A stretch of DNA of 23,334 nucleotides, taken from contig JAVKFY010000042.1 of NCBI GenBank assembly GCA_040223615.1, positions 1 through 23,334 on the forward strand, given 5' to 3'. The position numbers and the translations under genes are program-made. The notes beneath the pieces were generated by a model. The model worked only from the letters and a program-made list of their open reading frames with translations, was not told the DNA's origin and searched no databases. The DNA comes from JAVKFY01 sp040223615. Its GTDB lineage: Bacteria > Pseudomonadota > Alphaproteobacteria > GCA-2731375. This document shows, one piece after another, positions 1 through 8,022 of the stretch. Position 1 is the stretch's first letter; each line of letters starts with the position of its first letter.

Positions 1-171
1 CGTGGATGCCCCGGACAAGCCGGGGCATGACGGTGTCATCGAAGAAAATAGAAGACGCGTCATGGCCCGGCTTGTCCGGGGCATCCACGTCCCTGAGCTT
101 GCAAAGACGTCGAGGGGTGGGCGCTGACCCGGAAGGGCTTAACCGGACACCCGTGGACATGATCCGGGCAT
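1..171 (+). repeat. Intergenic palindromic repeat, copy A
   Basis: This is an intergenic repeat present in a second copy at 13725-13896 on the opposite strand. About 24 differences over roughly 171 aligned positions were counted by eye, near 86% identity. The first 89 bases form a large imperfect palindrome: the 31-base arm 1-31 pairs with 59-89 with one mismatch. Each arm also folds on itself; TGCCCCGG (7-14) pairs with CCGGGGCA (20-27) around ACAAG. The remaining part (about 90-171) is not palindromic but is conserved in copy B. It lies downstream of the purA stop. A short open frame through it is a repeat translation, not a gene. The repeat may extend beyond the left edge. Confidence 0.85.
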
Positions 172-190
172 TTCTTTCTGGGCGCCCGCC

Positions 191-1483
191 CTAATCCGCG
201 AACGGGTCGGTCACCATGATGGTGTCGTCACGTTCCGGGCTGGTCGAGAGCAACGCCACCGGGGCGCCGATCAGCTCCTCCACACGGACCACGTACTTGA
301 TCGCCTGCGCCGGCAGGTCGGCCCAACTGCGCGCGCCCTGTGTGCTTTCCTGCCAGCCTTCCATGGTCTCGTAGACCGGCTCGACGCGGGCCTGCTGCGC
401 CGCCTCGCTCGGCAGGTAGTCGATTTCCACGCCGTCTAGGCGATAGCGGGTGCAGACCTTGAGCTCGGCCATGCCGTCCAGCACGTCCAGCTTGGTCAAC
501 GCGATGCCGTGGATGCCGCCGACCTTGATCGCCTGGCGCACCATCACCGCGTCGAACCAGCCGCAGCGGCGCGGCCGGCCGGTGACGGTGCCGAACTCGT
601 TGCCGCGCGTGCCCAGCCCCTTGCCGATCGAATTGTCCTGCTCGGTCGGAAACGGCCCGGCACCGACGCGCGTGGTATAGGCCTTGGTGATGCCGAGCAC
701 GTAGCCCACCGCATCGGCGCCAATGCCGGCGCCGGCGGCGACCTGCCCGGCCAGCGTGTTCGACGAGGTGACGTAGGGATAGGTGCCGTGGTCGATGTCG
801 AGCATCGCCGCCTGCGCGCCCTCGAACAGGATGCGGTGGCCGGCGCGGCGTGCCTCGTCCAGGTCGCGCCACACCACCGACGCGAAGGGCAACACCTTCG
901 GCGCCACATCGTGGAGCTGTTCGACCAGTGCCGGTCCGTCGACCTCCGGCTTGCCCAGGCCGCGGCGCAGCGCGTTGTGGTGCGCCAGCAGCGTGCCGAC
1001 CTTCTCGCCCAGCGTGTCCGGCGCGGCCAGGTCGCACAGCCGGATCGCGCGCCGACCGACCTTGTCCTCGTAGGCCGGGCCGATGCCGCGCCGCGTCGTG
1101 CCGATCGGCGAGTTGCCGCGCGCGTCCTCGCGGATGATGTCGAGCTCGCGGTGCAGCGGCAGGATCAGCGGCGCGTTGTAGGCAATGCGCAGGCTGGACG
1201 GCGTGATCTCCAGTCCCTGGGCTTCCTGGCGCCCGATCTCGTCGAGCAGCGCCCACGGGTCGACCACGACGCCGTTGCCGATGATCGACAGCTTGCCCTT
1301 GCGCACCACGCCGGACGGCAGCAGCGAAAGCTTGTAGGTGGTGCCATCGATGACCAGCGTATGGCCGGCATTGTGGCCGCCCTGGAACCGCACCACCACC
1401 GAGGCGCGCTCCGACAGCCAGTCGACAATCTTGCCCTTGCCTTCATCGCCCCACTGGGCGCCCACCACTGCCACGTTGGCCAT
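191..1483 (-). CDS. purA: Adenylosuccinate synthetase PurA
   Basis: PurA catalyses the GTP-dependent joining of IMP and aspartate to adenylosuccinate, the first committed step to AMP, in the cytoplasm. The 430-residue product has the usual bacterial length. It carries the N-terminal GDEGKGK loop (residues 12-18, with catalytic Asp13), NAGHT with catalytic His41, the TTRVGAGPFPTE segment and the C-terminal LTKLDVLDG motif near the guanine site. The ATG start follows a GGGGAG ribosome site at normal spacing. It is the last gene of the minus-strand serC-serA-hisZ-purA series, 27 bases after hisZ, so it is probably co-transcribed with hisZ. Its stop lies about 20 bases from repeat copy A. Nothing appears truncated. 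Confidence 0.97.
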   Translation of the reverse strand: MANVAVVGAQWGDEGKGKIVDWLSERASVVVRFQGGHNAGHTLVIDGTTYKLSLLPSGVVRKGKLSIIGNGVVVDPWALLDEIGRQEAQGLEITPSSLRIAYNAPLILPLHRELDIIREDARGNSPIGTTRRGIGPAYEDKVGRRAIRLCDLAAPDTLGEKVGTLLAHHNALRRGLGKPEVDGPALVEQLHDVAPKVLPFASVVWRDLDEARRAGHRILFEGAQAAMLDIDHGTYPYVTSSNTLAGQVAAGAGIGADAVGYVLGITKAYTTRVGAGPFPTEQDNSIGKGLGTRGNEFGTVTGRPRRCGWFDAVMVRQAIKVGGIHGIALTKLDVLDGMAELKVCTRYRLDGVEIDYLPSEAAQQARVEPVYETMEGWQESTQGARSWADLPAQAIKYVVRVEELIGAPVALLSTSPERDDTIMVTDPFAD

Positions 1484-1510
1484 GGCTCTCCCCTGCTCCG
1501 CCGCCGCCGG

Positions 1511-2644
1511 TCAGTCCAGCGCCGTCACGGTCCCATTGTCGAAGATATGCGTGCAGCCCAGCTCGCGGGCCGCCTGCGACCCGCCTTCATCGAAGCCCTG
1601 CACCGTGCTCCAGCCATCGGCCCGCAGACCGGCCCCGACGGCGCGGTCGATCCCGGCCGGCAGGTATAGCCGCCGGCCGGCGTCGGCCGCCGGCACCGCG
1701 CGCATCACGCTGTCCATGTAGAGCGTGAACCCGGTCGCGGTCTCCCGGGTCGCCAGGTCATAACGCCCGCCACGCCCCAGTTCGCCGCGCACGCCTCTGG
1801 CGAACAGCGTGAAGCTGACCCCGGTCTGATACTCGAAGTCGCGGCTCTCGGCCGGATCGACGGTCAGCGCCAGGTCCGGGTCGGCCTGCGCCAACAGCGC
1901 CACCAGATCGCCAAGCCGCGTCACCGCCTCGCCCGCCGCCGCCGGCAGGTCGAGCGCCGCCAGCTTGGCCAGGGCCTCGCCCGCCGGCCCTGCCGCGCCC
2001 ATCAGCGCCGCGAACAGGCCGCCGGCCGGCTCTGGTATCCGGGCCACCGCGCCACCGTCGCGACGGTCCAGCGCACGCCGCGCCGCCTCCGCCGCCTCGC
2101 CGTTGAAACCCAGCCCCTCGCAAATGGTCGGCACCAGCAGCGGCACCGTGAGGTCGATGGAGAGGTTGTCGATGCCGACGCCGCGCAGCGCCTCGGCGGC
2201 CAGCAGCACCATTTCCGCGTCGGCCGCCAGCGCGTCGGCGCCGATCAGTTCCACGCCGGCCTGCGCGAACTGGCGTTCCGGGCGAAGCTGGGTGCCACGG
2301 ACGCGCAGCACCTGGCCGGAATAGCACAGCCGCAGCGGCCTCGGCCGGCCCTTCAGCCGCGTCACGGCGATGCGCGCGAGCTGCGTCGTCATGTCGGCGC
2401 GCACGCCCATCATGCGCTGCGTGATCGGATCCATGAGCCGGAACATGTGGCGCGAGACCGACTGTCCCGGACCGGTGAGCAGGCTCTCCTCGAACTCGAC
2501 CAGCGGGGGCTTCACCCGCTCGTAGCCATGGCGCGCGAAACAGCCGACCAGCCGCTCGATCGTCGCGGCCTCGTGGCCGGCGGCGGGCGGCAGGTCGTCG
2601 TGCAGCCCGTCGGGCAGCAGGGCGAGCTTGGCGTCATCGTTCAT
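1511..2644 (-). CDS. hisZ: ATP phosphoribosyltransferase regulatory subunit HisZ
   Basis: HisZ is a catalytically inactive paralogue of histidyl-tRNA synthetase that binds short-form HisG and makes it an active, histidine-inhibited ATP phosphoribosyltransferase, step one of histidine synthesis. The 377-residue product shows the class II synthetase core: the motif 1 region near PPLVEF (46-51), a motif 2-like stretch with RLCYSGQVLR (105-114) and RPERQFAQAGVELIG (121-135), and a late GRGGRYD. It lacks the C-terminal anticodon-binding domain of HisRS, which separates it from HisS. hisG is not in this window. hisZ next to purA and downstream of serC-serA is a familiar alphaproteobacterial arrangement. 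The ATG start has only a weak ribosome site, and a promoter-like pair directly upstream would give almost no leader. Confidence 0.93.
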   Translation of the reverse strand: MNDDAKLALLPDGLHDDLPPAAGHEAATIERLVGCFARHGYERVKPPLVEFEESLLTGPGQSVSRHMFRLMDPITQRMMGVRADMTTQLARIAVTRLKGRPRPLRLCYSGQVLRVRGTQLRPERQFAQAGVELIGADALAADAEMVLLAAEALRGVGIDNLSIDLTVPLLVPTICEGLGFNGEAAEAARRALDRRDGGAVARIPEPAGGLFAALMGAAGPAGEALAKLAALDLPAAAGEAVTRLGDLVALLAQADPDLALTVDPAESRDFEYQTGVSFTLFARGVRGELGRGGRYDLATRETATGFTLYMDSVMRAVPAADAGRRLYLPAGIDRAVGAGLRADGWSTVQGFDEGGSQAARELGCTHIFDNGTVTALD

Positions 2645-2653
2645 GGCGCGGCC

Positions 2654-2681
2654 AACATAGCGAAAATGGCGTGGTTGTCAT
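2654..2681 (-). promoter_or_regulatory. Possible hisZ-purA promoter, near-leaderless
   Basis: On the minus strand ATGACA (2676-2681, 5/6 to the -35 consensus) and TATGTT (2654-2659, 4/6 to the -10) are separated by 16 bases. Transcription would begin around 2647, only a few bases from the hisZ ATG at 2644. The hairpins just upstream (2698-2785) make a separate hisZ-purA transcript plausible. The call rests on sequence match only. Confidence 0.35.
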
Positions 2682-2697
2682 CCCGGCCATGCCCTCT

Positions 2698-2731
2698 CCC
2701 CGGAGAAGGCGCGAAGCGCCGCGATCCGGGG
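2698..2731. repeat. GC-rich nested hairpin between serA and hisZ
   Basis: CCCCGGA (2698-2704) pairs with TCCGGGG (2725-2731), enclosing a second stem GGCGC (2708-2712)/GCGCC (2716-2720) with a GAA loop. There is no T-run on either side, so it is not a clear intrinsic terminator. It resembles a REP-type palindromic unit. Confidence 0.6.
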
Positions 2732-2766
2732 TCCATGTCGAAGAAGGAAACCGGCTTTGACATGGC

Positions 2767-2785
2767 CCCCGGCTCAAGGCCGGGG
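2767..2785. repeat. REP-like hairpin 3' of serA
   Basis: A perfect 7-base stem, CCCCGGC (2767-2773) with GCCGGGG (2779-2785), surrounds a TCAAG loop 16 bases beyond the serA stop. No U-tract follows on the minus strand. It could stabilise the serA message end or reduce read-through to hisZ. Its form (CCCCGGC-TCAAG-GCCGGGG) resembles the stem at 14055-14073. Confidence 0.6.
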
Positions 2786-2800
2786 TGACGTCCTGGGTCT

Positions 2801-4378
2801 TTAGAAGCTCAGCGGTTTGGCCTGCATCACGTGCGGCAGCGCCTCGACCTCGGCCAGCGCTTCGGCCGACAGTGGCTGGTCGATCTCCAGCAGCGAGATG
2901 GCGTCGCCACCGGGCGCGGAACGGCCGAGGTGGAAAGTCGCGATGTTGACGCCGTGCTTGCCCAGCGTGGTGCCGAGCGCACCGATGAAGCCGGGCTTGT
3001 CCTCGTTGGTCATGTAGAGCATGTGCGGCGCCGCCTCGGCCTCCAGCTTGATACCCTTGACCTGCACGATGCGCGGCCGGCTGTCGGCGAACAGGGTGCC
3101 GCAGACCGAGCGAGTCTGGCGCTCGCTGGTCACCGTCAGCTTGATGTGCGTCTGGTAGTCGCCGGGCGCCTCGTCGCGGGTTTCCTTCACGTCGATGTCG
3201 CGTTGCTGCGCCACGAACGGCGCGTTGACCATGTTCACGTTTTCCGACAGCGGCCGCAGCAGGCCCTCCAGCAGGATCGCGGTCAGCGGCCGGGTGTTCA
3301 GCGTCGCGACGTGACCTTCGTATTCGACGTGGACCTCTTTCAGGCCGGTCTCGGTGAGCTGTCCGGCGAACGAGCCGAGCACCCGCGCGAGCTCGAAATA
3401 CGGCTTCAGGCGCGGTGCTTCCTCGGCCGTGACCGAGGCCATGTTGAGCGCGTTGGAGACCGCGCCGTCGACCAGGAAGTCGGCCATCTGCTCGGCCACC
3501 TGCAACGCCACGTTCTCCTGCGCCTCCGCCGTCGAGGCGCCCAGGTGCGGTGTCGCCACCACGTTGGGCAGGCCGAACAGCACACTTTCCTTCGCCGGCT
3601 CCACGGCGAAGACATCGACCGCGGCGCCGGCGAGCTGGCCCGATTCCAACGCCGCCTTCACGTCGTCCTCAACGATCAGCTCGCCGCGCGCGCAGTTGAT
3701 CAGGAACGCGCCCTTGCGCATCTTCGCCAGGTTCTCGGCATTGATGATGTGGCGCGTACCGTCGGTCAGCGGGGTGTGCAGCGTCAGAAAATCCGCCCGC
3801 GCCAAGAGCTCGTCCAGCCCCAGCTTCTCCACGCCGAGGTCGAGGGCGCGCTGCGCCGACAGGAATGGATCGTAGGCCGCCACCCGCATGCGCAGGCCGA
3901 GCGCCCGGTCGGCGACGATGGCGCCGATATTGCCGCAGCCGATGATGCCCAGCGTCTTGCCGAACAGCTCCACGCCCATGAACCTGGACTTCTCCCACTT
4001 GCCGGCGTGGGTGGAACGGTCGGCGGCGGGAAGCTGGCGCGCCAGCGCCATCATCAGCGCGATGGCGTGCTCGGCCGTCGTGATCGAGTTGCCGAACGGC
4101 GTGTTCATCACGCAGATGCCGCGCGCCGTGGCGGCCGGGACATCGACATTGTCGACGCCGATGCCGGCCCGGCCGATCACCTTCAGTTGGGTCGCGGCTT
4201 CCAGCAGATCGGCCGTTGCCTTGGTCGAGGAGCGGATCGCCAGGCCGTCATAGTCGGCGATGATCGCGGTCAGCTCGTCGGGGCTTAACCCGGTCTTCTC
4301 ATCGACCTCGACGCCGCGGCGGCGGAACACCTCGGCCGCGCGGGGGCTCATCTTGTCGGAAATCAGAACTTTCGGCAT
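2801..4378 (-). CDS. serA: D-3-phosphoglycerate dehydrogenase SerA
   Basis: SerA oxidises 3-phosphoglycerate to 3-phosphohydroxypyruvate with NAD, the first step of the phosphorylated serine pathway. The 525-residue length matches the long (type I) form with substrate-binding, nucleotide-binding, intervening and ACT domains. Seen residues: the Rossmann loop GCGNIG (147-152) with the NAD-selecting acidic residue Asp170, and the catalytic Arg231 (CARGE), Glu260 (VEPAKE) and His278 (TPHLGAST). The final 75 residues (KPGFIGALG and so on) form the ACT regulatory domain, expected to sense serine. It starts 16 bases after serC and is surely in the same transcript, so the two successive enzymes are made together. 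Two hairpins follow its stop. Confidence 0.97.
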   Translation of the reverse strand: MPKVLISDKMSPRAAEVFRRRGVEVDEKTGLSPDELTAIIADYDGLAIRSSTKATADLLEAATQLKVIGRAGIGVDNVDVPAATARGICVMNTPFGNSITTAEHAIALMMALARQLPAADRSTHAGKWEKSRFMGVELFGKTLGIIGCGNIGAIVADRALGLRMRVAAYDPFLSAQRALDLGVEKLGLDELLARADFLTLHTPLTDGTRHIINAENLAKMRKGAFLINCARGELIVEDDVKAALESGQLAGAAVDVFAVEPAKESVLFGLPNVVATPHLGASTAEAQENVALQVAEQMADFLVDGAVSNALNMASVTAEEAPRLKPYFELARVLGSFAGQLTETGLKEVHVEYEGHVATLNTRPLTAILLEGLLRPLSENVNMVNAPFVAQQRDIDVKETRDEAPGDYQTHIKLTVTSERQTRSVCGTLFADSRPRIVQVKGIKLEAEAAPHMLYMTNEDKPGFIGALGTTLGKHGVNIATFHLGRSAPGGDAISLLEIDQPLSAEALAEVEALPHVMQAKPLSF

Positions 4379-4394
4379 CGCTCTCGAACTATGG

Positions 4395-5564
4395 CTAGGC
4401 GGCGTTGGCTTGGAAGTTGGCCTTGACCTCGTCGAAAGCCCAGTCGAGCCACGGGGTCAGGGCTTCCAGGTCGGCGGTCTCGACGGTGCAGCCGCACCAG
4501 ATGCGCAGGCCCGGCGGCGCGTCGCGGTAGGCGCCGATGTCATAGGCCACGTCCTGTTTCTCCAGCAAGCCCACGAGCTGCTTCGCGGCGGCGGCGCGGT
4601 CGGCCTCGTCGAGGCCCGCGAACCACGGGTCGACGATCGACAGGCACACCGAGGTCGGCGAGCGTGAAGCTGCGTCGGTCGCCAGGAAGTCGACCCAGTC
4701 GGTCTTGGCGACCCAGGTAGAGATCGCGGCCAGGTTGGCCTCGGTGCGGCCGATCAGCCCCTGCAAGCCGCCGACCGAGCGCGCCCACCGGAGCGCGTCC
4801 AGGTAGTCTTCCACGCACAGCATCGACGGCGTGTTGATGGTCTCGCCCTTGAACACGCCCTCGATCAGCTTGCCGCCGCTGACCAGGCGGAAAATCTTCG
4901 GCAGCGGCCACGGCGGCGTGTGGTTCAGCAGCCGTTCGACCGCACGCGGCGACAGCACGATCATGCCGTGCTGCGCTTCGCCGCCCAGCGCCTTCTGCCA
5001 GGAGAAGGTGACGACGTCGAGCTTGTCCCACGGCAGGTGCATGGCGAACGCCGCCGAGGTGGCGTCGCACAAGGTGAGCCCCCCGCGGTCGTCGGCGATC
5101 CAGTCGCCGTTCGGCACGCGCACGCCCGATGTCGTACCGTTCCAGCAGAACACGATGTCGCGAGTCCGGGTATCGATCTCGGCCAACGCCGGCAGTTCGC
5201 CGTAGTCGGCCTTGACGATCTCCAAGTCATCCAGCTTCAGCTGCTTGGCCGCGTCGGTGACCCAGCCGGCGCCGAAGCTCTCCCATTCCAGGACGTCGAC
5301 GCCGCGCGCGCCGAGCAGGGTCCACATCGCCATCTCGAAGGCGCCGGTGTCGGAGCCCGGCACGATGCCGATGCGATGGTCGGCGGGAATGCCCAGCAGG
5401 TCGCGGGTCTGGTCGATCGCCGCCGCCAGCCTGGCCTTGGCCGGCCCGGCGCGATGCGAGCGCCCCAGCAGCGCGCCCGACAGACCCGACGCCGACCAGC
5501 CCGGCCGCTTGGCGGTCGGACCGGAGGAGAAGTAAGGGCGTTCGGGCTTGCGTGTCGGCGGCAT
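4395..5564 (-). CDS. serC: Phosphoserine aminotransferase SerC
   Basis: SerC transfers the amino group of glutamate to 3-phosphohydroxypyruvate to give phosphoserine, using PLP. The product is 389 residues from the ATG at 5564 (MPPTRKPERP); an in-frame start at 5588 would add eight residues but does not resemble the family N-terminus. Visible features are the FSSGPTAKRPGW opening, GSDTGAFEMAMW (71-81), the cofactor Asp167 (LCDATSA) and the Schiff-base lysine Lys191 in SWQKALGGE. This sequence style fits the alphaproteobacterial/methanosarcinal SerC branch, not the E. coli one. It heads the serC-serA pair and is divergent from the class-V enzyme gene at 5702. It belongs to the same fold-type-I class-V superfamily as its three neighbours but differs from them in the C-terminal motif. 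Confidence 0.95.
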   Translation of the reverse strand: MPPTRKPERPYFSSGPTAKRPGWSASGLSGALLGRSHRAGPAKARLAAAIDQTRDLLGIPADHRIGIVPGSDTGAFEMAMWTLLGARGVDVLEWESFGAGWVTDAAKQLKLDDLEIVKADYGELPALAEIDTRTRDIVFCWNGTTSGVRVPNGDWIADDRGGLTLCDATSAAFAMHLPWDKLDVVTFSWQKALGGEAQHGMIVLSPRAVERLLNHTPPWPLPKIFRLVSGGKLIEGVFKGETINTPSMLCVEDYLDALRWARSVGGLQGLIGRTEANLAAISTWVAKTDWVDFLATDAASRSPTSVCLSIVDPWFAGLDEADRAAAAKQLVGLLEKQDVAYDIGAYRDAPPGLRIWCGCTVETADLEALTPWLDWAFDEVKANFQANAA

Positions 5565-5609
5565 CGGTCGAATCCTGCGACGGCCCACGGAACGCGTGGG
5601 ACGCCCGAT

Positions 5610-5636
5610 ATGTTAGCGGGGCCTGGGCCCTGTCAA
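5610..5636 (-). promoter_or_regulatory. Probable serC-serA promoter
   Basis: On the minus strand a consensus -35 TTGACA (5631-5636) precedes TAACAT (5610-5615, 4/6 to the -10). The spacer is 15 bases, shorter than ideal. It lies about 45 bases before the serC start, in the divergent interval 5565-5701. The perfect -35 is the main support. Confidence 0.45.
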
Positions 5637-5644
5637 CGGTCCAT

Positions 5645-5675
5645 TTGTCGCACTGCAACATGGCCATTACAGTGC
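5645..5675. promoter_or_regulatory. Possible operator upstream of the first class-V enzyme
   Basis: GCACTG (5650-5655) and CAGTGC (5670-5675) form a dyad around the palindrome ATGGCCAT (5660-5667), 27 bases before the ATG at 5702. It directly abuts TTGTCGC (5645-5651), which matches six of seven bases of the TTGTCAC half-site over the MocR start at 10606-10612. Control by that regulator is an inference and could be coincidence. Confidence 0.25.
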
Positions 5676-5701
5676 GCGCGCCACAACCGCCGGAGCCCAT
5701 C

Positions 5702-6844
5702 ATGCCGACCGCGATCCCCAGCCAGCGCCACCTGTTCGACCTGCCCGACGACGTTGCCTACCTGAACTGCGCCTACATGTCGCCGCTGCTGCACAGTGTG
5801 GTGGCGGCCGGGCGCGAGGCGGTGGGCATGAAGGCGCGACCGTGGGAGATCACCACGCCGGATTTCTTCGGCATCCCGGAGACCGCGCGCGAGCTGTTCG
5901 CCAGGCTGATCCACGCCCGCACCGAGGACATCTGCATCGTGCCGGCGGCGAGCTACGGCATCGCCACGGCGGCGGCCAACCTGCCGGTCGCGCGCGGCCA
6001 GAAGCTGATCGTGCTGGCCGACCAGTTCCCCTCCAACGTCTATTCCTGGCGCCAGCTCGCCGGCGATGTCGGCGCCACGCTGGAAACCCTGCCGCGCACC
6101 GCGGACGGCAACTGGACCCCGGCGATCCTGGAGGCGATCAACGAACGCACGGCGGTGGTCGCCTTGCCGCACTGCCACTGGACCGACGGCGGCCTGATCG
6201 ACCTGGTGGCGGTCGGCAAGGCGTGTCGAAGGGTCGGCGCCGCGCTGGCGCTCGACCTGACCCAGTCGATCGGCGCCCTGCCCTTCGACGTGAACGAAGT
6301 GCAGCCCGCCTTCGCCGTCGCCGCCGGCTACAAGTGGATGATGGGCCCCTACTCGCTGGGCTTCATGTACGTCGCGCCGGAATACCAGGCCGGCCGGCCG
6401 CTGGAGCACAACTGGATCGCGCGCGCCGGCTCGGAGGATTTTGCCCGGCTGGTCGACTACCGCATGGACTTCCAGCCCGGCGCGCGGCGCTTCGACGTCG
6501 GCGAGGTCGCCAACTTCGCGCTGCTGCCGCAGGCCGTCGCGGCCCTGGAACAGCTTCACGCGTGGGGCGTCGACAACATCCAGCACACCTTGTCCGCGAC
6601 CACCGAGGCCATCGCGACACGGGCCAGCAATCTGGGCCTCACCGCATCCGACGCCGCCTACCGCGCTGGCCACTTCCTCGGCCTGCGCTTCCCCGACGGC
6701 GTGCCGGAGGGGTTGCTGCCGAAGCTGGCGGACGAAAAGGTCTACGTCTCCGTACGCGGCGACTCGATGCGCGTCACCCCGCACCTCTACAACACCGAGC
6801 CCGACGTCGACCGCCTGCTCGACGCGCTGCACAAGGTGCTCTGA
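5702..6844 (+). CDS. Class-V fold-type-I PLP enzyme (epimerase/kynureninase-like), first of tandem pair
   Basis: A PLP-dependent enzyme of the aminotransferase class-V group, 380 residues. The ATG at 5702 was chosen because GGAG (5692-5695) sits at good spacing and the protein then opens with family-like HLFDLPDDVAYLNCAYMSP; longer in-frame starts run into the promoter region. Seen: the aldimine-side Asp185 and Gln188 (LDLTQSIG), the Schiff-base Lys211 (GYKWMMGP), and a C-terminal RVTPHLYNTEPDVDRL motif with a likely carboxylate-binding Arg. No cysteine-desulfurase Cys loop is present, so NifS/SufS function is unlikely. The next gene begins two bases after the stop. Closest families by look are isopenicillin-N-epimerase-like, kynureninase-like and selenocysteine-lyase-like proteins; the substrate is unknown. 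Confidence 0.85.
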   Translation: MPTAIPSQRHLFDLPDDVAYLNCAYMSPLLHSVVAAGREAVGMKARPWEITTPDFFGIPETARELFARLIHARTEDICIVPAASYGIATAAANLPVARGQKLIVLADQFPSNVYSWRQLAGDVGATLETLPRTADGNWTPAILEAINERTAVVALPHCHWTDGGLIDLVAVGKACRRVGAALALDLTQSIGALPFDVNEVQPAFAVAAGYKWMMGPYSLGFMYVAPEYQAGRPLEHNWIARAGSEDFARLVDYRMDFQPGARRFDVGEVANFALLPQAVAALEQLHAWGVDNIQHTLSATTEAIATRASNLGLTASDAAYRAGHFLGLRFPDGVPEGLLPKLADEKVYVSVRGDSMRVTPHLYNTEPDVDRLLDALHKVL

Positions 6845-6846
6845 GC

Positions 6847-8022
6847 ATGACCATCGACATCGACCGTGCCCGCGCCGAGACACCCGGCTGTGCCCACGTC
6901 GCGCACCTGATGGCCTGCGGCGCCGGGTTGATGCCGGCGCCGGTGCTCGAAGCGCTGAAGGACCACCTCGACCTGGAGGCGACGATCGGCGGCTACGAGG
7001 CCGCCGCGCGCGCCGAGCCGGCCGTGGAGCGCACCTATGACGCCATCGCCGAGATGCTGAACTGCCACCGCGACGAGGTGGCGGTGATGGAGAACGCCAC
7101 CGTCGCCTGGCAGATGGCGTTCCTGAGCCTGCCGTTCCAGCCCGGCGACCGCATCCTCACGGCGGTCAGCGAGTACGCGTCGAACTACATCGCCTTCCTA
7201 CAGCTCGCCCGGCGCGTCGGCGTGACCGTGGATGTCGTGCCGAACGACGAGCACGGCCAGCTCGACGTGGCCAGGCTCGCCGGGATGATCGACGAGCGCG
7301 TGAAGCTGATCGCCGTCACCCACGTGCCGACCAACGGCGGGCTGGTGAACCCGGCCGAGGCCATCGGCAAGGTTGCGCGTGACGCCGGCGTGCCCTACCT
7401 GCTCGACGCCTGCCAGTCGGTCGGCCAGATGCCGATCGACGTCGCGGCCATCGGCTGCGACTTCCTGTCCGCCACCGGTCGCAAGTATCTGCGCGGGCCC
7501 CGCGGCACCGGCTTCCTCTACGCCCGCCGCGCGATCCTGGACAAGGTCGAGCCGCCAATCCTCGATCTGCACAGCGCCAGTTGGACGGCGCCCGACCGCT
7601 TTGAAATGGAGCCGAGCGCGCGGCGGTTCGAGAACTGGGAGAACTACGTCGCCGGCAAGATCGGCCTCGGCGTTGCGGTCGACTACGCGATGGAATGGGG
7701 ACTGGCTGAGATCGAAGCCTACGTCGCGCCGTTGGCCGAACACTTCCGCGACGAGATCCGAGCGCTACCCGGCGGCCGGGTGCACGATCTCGGCGAGCGC
7801 CGCTGCGGCATCGTTGGCTTCAGCCTCGATGGTGTCGAGCCCGACACGGCCATCGCCGCCGCGGCGGCCGAGAAGATCAACATCTCCCGCTCGCACGTCA
7901 CCAGCACCCGCCTCGACATGCAGCCCCGCGACCTGGAGCTGATCAACCGCGTTGGCCTGCACTACTACAACACCGAAGAAGAGGTGGACCGGCTGGTGAA
8001 GCTGCTCGCCAAGCTCCCGTAG
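6847..8022 (+). CDS. Class-V fold-type-I PLP enzyme, second of tandem pair
   Basis: A second class-V PLP enzyme of 391 residues whose ATG lies two bases after the previous stop, so the pair is translationally coupled. It shows ENATVAWQMAF (cofactor phosphate region, 82-92), Asp187 and Gln190 (LLDACQSVGQ), Lys213 in the GRKYLRGPRGTGFLY motif typical of the selenocysteine-lyase/epimerase-like branch, and a C-terminal RVGLHYYNTEEEVDRL segment parallel to that in its neighbour. No catalytic Cys is visible in the position used by desulfurases. The TAG stop is formed by the left arm of the inverted repeat at 8020-8088. It is often the kind of protein labelled isopenicillin N epimerase or cysteine desulfurase by homology; neither reaction is supported here. 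The two products could form a hetero-oligomer, which is inference. Confidence 0.85.
   Translation: MTIDIDRARAETPGCAHVAHLMACGAGLMPAPVLEALKDHLDLEATIGGYEAAARAEPAVERTYDAIAEMLNCHRDEVAVMENATVAWQMAFLSLPFQPGDRILTAVSEYASNYIAFLQLARRVGVTVDVVPNDEHGQLDVARLAGMIDERVKLIAVTHVPTNGGLVNPAEAIGKVARDAGVPYLLDACQSVGQMPIDVAAIGCDFLSATGRKYLRGPRGTGFLYARRAILDKVEPPILDLHSASWTAPDRFEMEPSARRFENWENYVAGKIGLGVAVDYAMEWGLAEIEAYVAPLAEHFRDEIRALPGGRVHDLGERRCGIVGFSLDGVEPDTAIAAAAAEKINISRSHVTSTRLDMQPRDLELINRVGLHYYNTEEEVDRLVKLLAKLP

Noticed and set aside
6..194. Short open frame beginning MPRTSRGMT at the left edge, with a sister at 13667-13891
   Set aside because: Both are translations of the palindromic repeat copies, a common source of false small genes.
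509..1669. Long plus-strand open frame opposite purA
   Set aside because: Arg/His/Ala-rich shadow of purA and hisZ caused by high GC; no domain and no ribosome site.
2831..4288. 485-codon plus-strand open frame opposite serA
   Set aside because: Antisense shadow of a confidently identified gene; composition is that of GC-rich shadow frames.
5842..6846. N-terminal extension of the second class-V enzyme into the first
   Set aside because: The extension is an out-of-frame reading of the first enzyme; homology begins at the ATG at 6847.
5702..8022. Cysteine desulfurase (NifS/SufS) identity for the tandem class-V genes
   Set aside because: The catalytic Cys loop is not visible in either protein and no Fe-S assembly gene is adjacent.
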